From positions 5,929,328-5,993,327 of the forward strand of contig NC_039480.1 of the NCBI RefSeq assembly GCF_003590095.1: a DNA stretch of 64,000 bases, written 5' to 3'. The stretch comes from Trichoplusia ni. Taxonomy: Eukaryota > Arthropoda > Insecta > Lepidoptera > Noctuidae. The notes beneath the pieces were generated by a model, which was given only the letters and a program-made list of their open reading frames with translations, had not been told where the DNA came from and searched no databases. Numbering within the stretch: the first letter of the stretch is position 1; the number at the start of each line of letters is the position of its first letter. The position numbers were made by a program, and so were the translations under genes. This document shows, piece after piece, positions 55,791 to 64,000 of this stretch.

Positions 55791-56841
55791 AAGAAACACC
55801 ATTCTAGTTAGTATTGTTTTAAAATAATTAAATCTAACTCGGCATCCATCTATTATGTATGTAAATATGTATTGAATGGCGTCTTAATGCAGAATAAATT
55901 GTTGTGCATTTAATTATATGGTGTAATTATATGCGGTCTTTGTGGGAATCTTAGATAGTTTATGTAGGTAGGTAGATAACTGCCTATTATGTACCTATCA
56001 ATAAAAATATTAATAAGTTTTAAGTAAGAAAACTGGTCAATTGCGAATCGGAATGGCGACATCAAGAGTTCCTTACACAAAAGCTGAGAGAAACGAATTT
56101 GGTCCATTAAAATTAACCTTTAAATTTTTATTGTTTATATACCAACAGTCACCCAACATATTAACCATGTCATTTTTTTAAAGTGCTAAGAGAATTAATC
56201 ATTTTTTTATCTGTGCAAATTTTATATCTGCCTTAAGATGAAAAAAATCATCTATAAAAAGGTTTTTATTGCCTAATTGATAAGCAAAAGACTTCCAATT
56301 TTGGTATTTAATAGCAGCCTTGATTAGGTACTAAAAGCTTTTAATATAGATATAAAATTCCAAAATAGAAGCCTTTTCGATTTCTTTCAATAAAAAAATT
56401 TAATACACTTAAATTGGGTATATCTCAAAAGTTTATAGGTCAATTATGATAATTTTATGCAGTGGCGGTAACAAATAGTTGTTTTGGCAGTTACAGCTTA
56501 GATAAATTCATATTGGATAAAATATTAACCTAACATGCAAACACTATTGTATGTGAAATAAATAAAATGTCGAAAAAAAAAAAAAAAAATAATACTAAAT
56601 ACCTACTAAATACTAATATTAAAATTTTAGATAACGGCAAAAAATAAACACTATTTGTATTATTTTTAACTATAGCAGGTCATGTGATGGTGACAAACAG
56701 AACGACAGGTCACCAGGTTCATTTTTTTGCATAGAGACAGATGGCAAATCATTAAATGAGTCCTGCTTTGGGTTGAATGGAAAAGAGGGTCAGGTTTCTA
56801 CTGACTAAAACCCACCCATGTTCCTTCTTTTGTCCCCATGT

Positions 56842-57090
56842 ATCGGAAGGCACATTAAATTGATAGGTCCCGGCTGTTATTCCTACATCTTTGATAATCA
56901 TTACAGGTAGTCAGAAGCTTGAAAAATGACAACCAGTCTAACCAAGGGGTATCGTGTTGCACAGGTAACTGGGTTGAGGAGGTCAGATAGGCAGTCGCTC
57001 CTTGTAAAACACTGGTACTTAGCTAAAAATGGTTAAGACTGGTAGCAGACCCCAACATAGTTAGGAAAAGGCTAGGCCAATGATGATGTT
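56842..57090 (-). repeat. Interspersed repeat (GTCGGCTTCCAG family)
   Basis: Nearly full copy on the - strand, preceded at 56760-56840 by the 'GCTTTGGGTTGA' repeat. Confidence 0.6.
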
Positions 57091-57377
57091 CCTTCTTTTG
57101 TCCTTTGTGTACCAGGGGAACGGTAACCCTTTCAGACTCCCGCTGCCCAAGCAGGAACAGTGACACTTAACAGAGACATTGTGCTTACAACAAAGTTATA
57201 GGGAGTGCTATGCTTAGTTGATTTTCTTTTTTTAAGAGTATTTTTAAAATTAGCCAAACTGAAGAACTGGCTAGCATAATAAGTTCTTATTTAACGCTTA
57301 CCATTTATCATTCGAAAAGTGATTTTGTATAGTAATATAGATTTTTTAATAAAAAGAACTGAGTGGATACTCATAAA

Positions 57378-57484
57378 TTTAATCTTTAAGTCTTGGGTTT
57401 CGCAAACATTCAAGTCACATAAACAAAGACACCCAGACTCAGGAGAAGCATTCGGCATCAATCACTTGGCTATCCGTGCAGTCA
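57378..57484 (-). repeat. HaSE-like SINE, deleted
   Basis: Core shortened; head 'GACTGCACGGATAGCCAAGT' on the - strand. A stray + strand tail follows at 57540-57585. Confidence 0.55.
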
Positions 57485-58333
57485 AAGTTATCTGATTATG
57501 GTATCTGATCTGTCAGTCTTGTGGTTTCCTCGCAGATTGGTGTGCATAAAAGTTAGGATTCAATTCCTCAATGCGGGAGTCGTTTATAAAATATAAAAAT
57601 AGGTACTTTAATCCCACCACCAAGTTCTAATACCAGTCCCATCAGATTAGAAACCATATTCTGAATAACACTGGGATTACAAGTGTAAGTTTAAAGATAA
57701 ACTTATGTTAAATAACTTCCCATGCATATTGTGTGGACTGCATAATAATTGTAAAGCCACATGGAATAATTAATCCTCAGTTACAAAGATAAGATAGATC
57801 AAAGATATTAAAACTTAAGGTATTAAATTTGTGTGGATATTGATTTTCAGTCAATTTTTTATAGATACCGCTAAAATTATCTTCCAAAAATTTGGTAAAA
57901 GGATAGATTTTGAGCAAAAAAAAATAAGGTGATTTTCGATTCCAGATAGAAAAGGGCGGAAGGGCGAGAATCATTTTCATATAAAAATAAAAAAAAAAAC
58001 GAAAAAAAATGTCTTGTGATTATATATCTGGATGTATAGTGGTTTTTGGTTTAGATACATTCTATTAAGAAATACTGAATTAGCAGAGAATTGACCTGCC
58101 CTAATATAACGAGAAACAAAGAAATTTTTAATGGTACTCACTCAAATTTATTTATAAGCACATAATTAAACACCGTACGTGTGTCGAGAACTTTTCAAAC
58201 TAGCACGAACTATAGAGTAAACTTGCACTTTTAGATACGTCGCAAAAAGAGGCAAAGGCAACCTTTCGAAATGCCAGTAGGGCTAACAACTTTTTCACAT
58301 TGCACTCCAGGGGTGAGTTAACCCGCCGTTTAC

Positions 58334-58440
58334 CTGTATTGAACGCCCTGAGCTATTTCCAAGAAATTTCAACGCACACACACAACACAATATACAACGC
58401 TATCAACTCACAGTACTCACACTTCCACGAATAATTTTAA
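58334..58440 (-). other. STAT: Possible STAT first exon
   Basis: On the - strand a donor CAATACAG|gtaaac ends an exon-like stretch; another possible donor, CTTAA|gtaagt, lies at about 58456-58461. Either could belong to the STAT 5' UTR. The exon start is unknown. Confidence 0.35.
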
Positions 58441-58461
58441 TTTTAGTTCACGTACTTACTT

Positions 58462-59800
58462 AAGTTTCCGTGTCAAAATATCTCTTGATTAATCACTATG
58501 GCGGTAATATCGTCGTCAACAATTATTATTGGATGATTAACATTATTTTTATGTTAAATTGCACACCGGTTACTGAATGAGAGAGACAAAAAAGTGATGA
58601 CAAAAAAATATAATTCGAGGAAACTCGTGCAAAAACACACCACCCCCTCTACCCGCGCTGGCTTGTTTGACAGTTGGAGTGATACCATACGTTAATTAAA
58701 ATTTACCCGTTATGTTTTATATCACGTACTACAATCGTTACAGAAGTTACGCGTTAATTTAATTTGAATGATAAAGAAACTAATGTAAATTACAGATGGA
58801 AGATTTTTGTAATAAACAATAATATTTAATTATTTTTGTGTATTTATCCTTGCAATTGATACTACCCAAATAATTAACGTAAATAAACATTTCATACCTA
58901 GACTCGATAACTTCACGACACTGATAAAAAACTTCTAATCGATCTGTCTTATAAAAGGAGCAATGATGATGAAAGGGCGATATATTTTTTAGATTCCTTA
59001 AAAATGACAAAAATATTGTATTACGAAATTATTGAACGAGTCAAAGATAGCGTATGAAAATCTAGCAATGTCAAGATTTCAAATTCGTCAAAGAAACAAA
59101 CTCAATAAAATTTACCCTTCCCTACATTTCAGGAAGTTTTAAAACTTAGGCACACTGGTTGGCATTTCCAGGAAAATTGTCTAGCTGTCTTTATATATTC
59201 AACGTTCCTATCTACGCAAAAACTGTTACCAAATGACGTTTGCAGCTACATATGAAATTTAATTAAAAACAACTCATAATAAAATTAAAATAACATTTTA
59301 AAACGTTTTTTACATCAGAATTTCATTTCCCCAATTATAACATTGCTCATCAAGATTGGTCTAGAAAAATACCAATGCGCGGTAAATTTAAAAAGGTTCG
59401 TAATATTTATCAACTGTGGCCTGTGACTTTAAAGTATACCAGTCCATTTTGACAAAATAAAATGTTAAATTTTCGTATAAAATAGCCATTGAAATGAATA
59501 CATAAAAACACAAAAGATATGGAAAAACCTAAAATTACTAAAAAAATAAGAACTATGTTAGTTGTTTTTGTTTTAATATTGTGATTACTTTGAAACTTAA
59601 TTCTTTTTGTATCGGACTAAAAATATATCATTTTAGTCATGTAATATTGTGTAATGAACGTGTTTATGATGTTTTTCTACCTCCAAATGCGACTAAAAAT
59701 GTATGTTAATCAACTTGCTTCGCTTTTTAGACAAATTACATACCCTGCACCTTACTCCCAAACTTGGAACGCAGAGCATAATAGTTCTTCACCAGTCATC
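58462..59800. promoter_or_regulatory. Divergent upstream region of STAT and gene 3
   Basis: 1.3 kb separating the putative STAT first exon (-) from the gene 3 start codon (+), without recognised transposons, unlike almost every other gap of this size here. Likely holds promoters of one or both genes (inference); no core motif was identified. Confidence 0.4.
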
Positions 59801-62800
59801 ATGAAAAATAACTTTGGACGGAGATCGAAGTAAGTACTACCAGCCACTCTCACTGCAGTCCTCTCATGCAGAGAACGAGCATTGATCACCACGCTTGTGA
59901 GCTGCCCCACGGTGGGGCGCCATTACCGAAGCTGTTAATAACACCAGCCTGTAACTGTCCCACTGCAGGCCTCTCATACAGAGAACTTCACTACGATGTG
60001 TAATGCACGGATAGCAGAATGGTTGAGGTCGCGGGTTCGATCTCCGCGTAGGACAAGCATTTGTATGATCCACGATTGCTTGTTCTGAGTCTTTAAAAAA
60101 AAACAGATCGAAATGATTTGTGTTACGTTGCGTCCTTTTCAAACAGCGTATGCGTCATTTGCACTTGGCAATCAAATATACAAAAATATTTAATTTTCGT
60201 GAGCAAAAAGCGATCTATAAAAATATATTTATAGACTGCCAACATTACGAAGCATTTTTATAAATAGTTTATATTTATAAGTGAGATGAATGACCGCTTC
60301 CTTGGCTGTTAATTTACGATTTGAGAAAACGAAATGAATTTACATTCTTTAAGGATATATTTTAGGGTTATAAAGCTAGACACTATATATAGCTAGAGGG
60401 TAAAAACGTTAACCTTAAACTAAAGCTCCGCTGTCTGTCATTTCATCCGGTTGTCACCCGTCTATATCGCATGAATCGTGATATCTAGATGGCTGAAATG
60501 TTGACTTTTTATCTAGATGGCTGAATTACACCTCTATTTTACGTCACCTGTAACAATTACAACCAGTGCCGGCGTTAGGGGGGGGGGGGGGGCGTGATGG
60601 GTCGATGGCCCAGGGCGACAAATTCTGGGGGGCGCCGAGGTCTGAAGTTGGAGTCTCTTGCCTCTCCTGGCGCAAACCCTCAGAACTGTGCTCTACGCTA
60701 GAGGTGGAATACTTCCACCGCCAAACGTAACGCTAAAGGAAAGATGAAATTCTTAATAATATTTTACTTGGGATCAGCAAAAAACTAACACTTGATATTG
60801 GTTCCCTCAAGTGGGCGCCACAATATTTTCGTCAGTGGCCCTTACGCCGGCACTATTACAACTATCTACCTATAACGGTTAATGTCTCTCATTAACCGTT
60901 ATAGCATATCCTCGCGACATACAGACTAATAAACGAACAGACAGCGGTACCTCAGCCAAGCCAAAAAATAAAACCCTAATATCAAAGTATAGAAACGGCG
61001 TCATGTTTTAAGCATTATTCAATGATGCAAGTGTTTACTCATGCGTATTTATCGGGATTGCCCGACTAGTGTCCTTCCGGAGTCAAACTTCGCAACGTTG
61101 GCTCATGATTAAGGACTCCGAATAAATGTGCGTGAGTAAACCGTTGCATCATTTAATAACGAATTTCTCACGACACTTACTATCAAAGTGCTCGTATGTT
61201 TGTAAGCAGTGATTTGTCTCCCCAGCTTCCTCTTCAACCCCAAAAGGCAAGTTGAAACCCAGAAGGCCTGGAGCCACTCGTACTCCGCAGTCCGAGGTCC
61301 GGACCCCACGGCGCCACATCTCAAGTACGGAGTCTTCTCCAATAGAAGATCTACTTCAACAAGGTATATATTGAATTGCACAACGCCATCTAGTGTCAAA
61401 CTAAGAAAAGCTGGTATTATGAGTACTACACAAACTGGTAAACATACTTAGATATTCCTAAATACATACGTGATGTTGATAAATTACAACGAGGCACAAA
61501 ATGACTGGTAATGTACGCGACTAGTCGAGGATTCGATCCCCGCGATGGACAAGCATTTGTGTGATCCAAGATGTTGCTGACTATGAGTGTCTTTACACAC
61601 AGGATAGATTTTATGTCCCTGTGAGATCATTTTCGATTTTTAGCGGGCGAGCTCACGGGTAACAACTAGTATTAGGTATATATTTTTTACATGCCCTCCA
61701 GATCACGAATCGTGTTTCGACGACGTTTACAATTCTTTCGGGTCACGTGCGTTAATGCGGAAGCAAATTGTATTTAAAAATATTTCATTTATTTGTCAAT
61801 ACCTAGATTTATTTGATGATCTAGCATTCCCAATGCGCGGATAGCCGAGTGGCATAGGTCACAAAGTCAAATCCACTGCGCGCGACGTGTCCCGCGTAGG
61901 ACATGCATTTGTGTGATCCACGAATGCTTGTCCTGAGTCTGGGTGTCTTTGTGCATGTGATTTGTATGTTTGTGAAACAAGACACAAGGACATTAGTGTT
62001 TTGTTGTGCTTATAATTATGACTAATATCCCGCTGTCTGTCCTGTTGATAAATGTTTCTTTAGTCGTTTTTAGTACGACCCCTGCATGAAGAAATTTTAC
62101 TCTTGTCCCTCGAGGGTTTCACACGCACAAAGACACCCAGACTCAGGACAAGCATTCGTGGATCACACAAATGCTTGTCCTACGCGGGGATCGAATGAAC
62201 ACGTCACGCTCAGTGCGTTTCGCGTGGTTGTATATTAAAGGTTATTGTGCTTAAATCCTCTTTTCATTTTTTTCTCACCAGGCTCCTACAAAAATCCCTG
62301 CCTCTAAAGCCAACGCAAAACAGGAACAGCTACTCACACAACACGATACCAACGAGACAGGCTTCAGATTACACAAACAACAAGAATGCGAAGAAGAAAA
62401 AGGATAGGAAAGGTTTGAAATTATAGTTATTTAATAAATCCAGGTCACCTGTTGGACATACGCCGCTTAGATTTTTAGTCTATCAATTCAAAAGAGCGAG
62501 GGCCACAGTAGGATATAGGCATTATATCCAACTCTGGACCTATGTGGGCCTAATTTGGCTGGAATATGCCTCTTAGTTTTTTTAGTCTGCACCATAAATT
62601 GGTTCAGCCTATCCACGTCCACAGTTGAAAATATGCTTCTCAGTTTTTCAGTGTATCAATTCAACCTATTGATTTCCAGTATTAGAATATACCTCTTAGT
62701 TTTTCAATCCCCGATTGGGTATCGACCTAAAACTTAAAATCTATTCCTGAAAACAGCCAAACACAAAACAAAAGAAATGAATGTAGTTTTCCCACAGCAG

Positions 62801-64000
62801 GGCAAATTTTCCCTGTCCTGCCAATCCCCCTTAGATTTTTCCGCTCTGTCAGGTTTATTGCTTTTGCCATCCAATTTTTGTGGTATGCATACAGTTCGCC
62901 GCGCCATCTTATTCAGGGCCGTCCTCGCCACCGCTTTATAATGGATGGAACCCAATGAGTACACACTTTGGCCCAGGAGTTATCGGGCAAACGACAAACG
63001 CTTTGGGACCAGCGTCAGCGGTTTAAGATTTTAAACGCAGTATACTGTTCCGTATTCGATCTGCCAGTTTGACTCCTAACATACTGCGTTCCATGGCTCA
63101 CTGGCAAAACCCCGAGTGAAGGTTATTAACATGAAGGTAGTTTGAAAATAATTTTACAAATACCCTCCTATTACCAGGTCCGTTAACAGAAGCCCCGATG
63201 TTCGTCTTCCGTACCATAGACAAACGTCACACGCGACAGCTGTCACTGTCAGAGATCATGCACATAGACATTAAGCCGAAGAAGAGTATGTTGTCGTCAC
63301 CGCGTTTCTGTCCCTCACCCACGTTTAAAGTCCTGACTCCGAACGTACCAGCTCCCACGGGTAAGTTGGTATCTTGTTATAATGATAATACCGGCCTATA
63401 TGTATACCACTGTTGGGCACAGGCCTCTTCCCTTATAGGGAAGGTTTGAGCATTGATCACCACGTTAACTCACGTCCGGCGATTTCCAAATCTATTATCT
63501 TCGAAAGCCTTTATAATTTTGACGAAGGCTCCTGTTCAACAGTGGAACAATCATAGTTAGATAAAAAAACAGTTTTGGCCTATTCCAAAACAAGTTATAA
63601 CGGCCTCATTTGTAAATTTAAAGATGGCGATTTTAATACTTTGTTTAGTTCAACACGTAACTCGATAGATGTCGCTCCTTAGTAGTTAAGGCAACCGTCA
63701 ATAGATGGCGCTATTCAACAACTAACGCTAAATGTTGTGAATGCTGAATGTCCACCTTCGCTGTAATGCTGTCCTTTTCACCGTCAAGAGGAGTGATCGC
63801 GACGGATATATTTTATGAATGACTCTTCGTTGAGAGTCGCACGCGTTTGATATAGTATGTAAATGAAATGAAATCATTTCATCGTTTTGTTACTATGTGT
63901 GCATTTGTGTAAATACTTTAAGAGGTAAAAAGGCTTAGGGTGTGGGCGGGTTACCTCAGCCGCATGGACAGTGACTGCTCGGCCAAAGTCACCATACTAT
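59801..64000 (+). CDS. Unrecognised basic Ser/Pro-rich protein, partial
   Basis: Five exons: 59801-59829, 61226-61363, 62282-62412, 63178-63360 and, tentatively, 63960-64000 running off the window. All junctions are GT-AG, and phases 2, 2, 1, 1 agree, giving an uninterrupted frame of 160 complete codons before the last exon. The start MKNNFGRRS is followed by an aromatic and basic region (QKAWSHSYSAVRGPDPTAP, VFSNRRSTST), a lysine cluster (NAKKKKDRK, a possible nuclear signal), then FVFRTIDKRHTRQLSLSEIM and SPRFCPSPTFKVLTPNVPAP. No enzyme motif, membrane segment or signal peptide is visible. A nuclear or RNA-linked adaptor would fit the composition, but that is speculation. I do not recognise the family. 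It is divergent to STAT. Introns contain SINEs, a hAT-type MITE and a minisatellite. Confidence 0.7.
59855..59990. repeat. Interspersed repeat with GATCACCACG motif, duplicated
   Basis: Same block as 16840-16935, here with its start repeated ('GCCTCTCATACAGAGAAC' occurs twice in variant form). Confidence 0.5.
60005..60130 (+). repeat. HaSE-like SINE, internally deleted
   Basis: Head 'GCACGGATAGCAGAATGGTT' joined directly to box B 'CGGGTTCGATCTCC', then core. Confidence 0.65.
60564..60854. mobile_element. hAT-type MITE, 291 bp (copy 2)
   Basis: Inverted relative to copy 1. A perfect 8-bp duplication ATTACAAC flanks it (60556-60563, 60855-60862). It contains a run of 15 G at 60578-60592 where copy 1 has a normal end. 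Confidence 0.88.
61028..61160. mobile_element. Foldback MITE (TTAA family)
   Basis: Ends 'ATGATGCAAGTGTTTACTCA' and 'GTGAGTAAACCGTTGCATCA', TTAA at the right flank. Lies 66 bp upstream of gene 3 exon 2. Confidence 0.6.
61505..61600 (+). repeat. SINE fragment next to a Helitron end
   Basis: Box B-like 'AGGATTCGATCCCCGCG' and the HaSE-like core. Followed at 61603-61679 by a Helitron 3' end ('GGGTAACAACTAG' before T). Confidence 0.55.
61834..61993 (+). repeat. HaSE-like SINE
   Basis: Good head 'GCGCGGATAGCCGAGTGGCA', core and start of tail. An oppositely oriented copy follows at 62070-62230. Confidence 0.75.
62070..62230 (-). repeat. HaSE-like SINE, - strand
   Basis: With 61834-61993 it forms an inverted pair with a loop of about 75 bp in the same intron of gene 3. 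Confidence 0.7.
62455..62725. repeat. Degenerate minisatellite in gene 3 intron 3
   Basis: About four units of 60-100 bp, each with 'AATATGCCTCTTAGTTTTT' or a variant (ACATACGCCGCTTAGATTTT, AATATGCTTCTCAGTTTTTC, AATATACCTCTTAGTTTTTC). Confidence 0.6.
63361..63959 (+). other. Gene 3 intron 4
   Basis: 599 bp. 63400-63480 is the 'GATCACCACG' retroposon-end repeat ('CACTGTTGGGCACAGGCCTC'); the rest is unremarkable. Confidence 0.5.

Larger units (their letters stand above)
52904..58333 (-). other. STAT: STAT 5' region (intron before the coding start)
   Basis: No coding gene seen. Holds a Helitron (53312-53565), a - strand LINE tail (53690-53905), Helitron remnants (54380-54545 and an end at 54983), a hAT-type MITE (54595-54888), a candidate non-coding exon (55002-55049), repeats (55325-55790, 56842-57090) and a SINE (57378-57484). 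55800-56580 and 57600-58130 are AT-rich without recognised features. Confidence 0.5.

Noticed and set aside
61226..61363. Alternative frame of gene 3 exon 2 (SSSTPKGKLKPRRPGATRTP)
   Set aside because: Open and plausible-looking, but joining it to the exon at 62282 gives an early stop, while the other frame joins exons 1-4 in phase.
1..64000. CRISPR array, prokaryotic operon or integrated DNA virus
   Set aside because: Repeats are dispersed or tandem without regular unique spacers, genes are spliced, and no viral structural or replication gene was seen.

Overview
The window is nuclear DNA from a lepidopteran insect, probably a moth. The grounds are spliced genes with short introns full of Lepidoptera-type repeats: Lep1-like Helitrons (TC...CTAG ends inserted between A and T), HaSE-like tRNA-derived SINEs, CR1 and Pao retroelements and many MITEs. 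Species cannot be fixed from the sequence; the SINE style suggests a noctuid-like moth (inference).

Three host genes can be built exon by exon with every splice phase agreeing. (1) CCS, the copper chaperone for superoxide dismutase, + strand, 1366-5408, six exons, 283 aa. (2) A STAT transcription factor, - strand, coding from 52896 down to 13071, 19 coding exons, 768 aa, with one or two candidate non-coding 5' exons at about 55.0 and 58.3-58.4 kb. (3) An unrecognised basic, Ser/Pro-rich protein, + strand, starting at 59801 and running off the right edge. CCS and STAT are convergent; STAT and gene 3 are divergent, with about 1.3 kb between the candidate STAT first exon and the gene 3 start codon.

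Most of the rest is mobile DNA, much of it inside STAT introns. STAT intron 16 holds a complete Pao/BEL LTR retrotransposon (27804-34668) with an intact 1754-aa Gag-Pol and two 267-bp LTRs that read as identical, ending 20 bp from a STAT splice donor. STAT intron 12 holds a nearly complete CR1-type LINE (about 37670-42950, - strand) whose ORF2 is broken at two homopolymer runs and whose ORF1 region contains a tRNA-like stretch. STAT intron 18 (12.2 kb) holds nested and paired MITEs. Six near-identical Helitron copies of one subfamily all lie on the + strand, antisense to STAT.

Layout: 1-1365 repeats and CCS upstream; 1366-5408 CCS; 5409-13070 convergent intergenic repeats; 13071-52896 STAT with its transposon-filled introns; 52897-59800 STAT 5' region and divergent spacer; 59801-64000 gene 3 (partial). 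I found no bacterial genes, CRISPR arrays, rRNA genes or convincing stand-alone tRNA genes. The strongest candidates for something unusual are the tandem copies of a STAT exon/intron boundary (46026-46430), the young Pao insertion beside a splice donor, the tRNA-like block in the LINE, and the unidentified gene sharing an upstream region with STAT.
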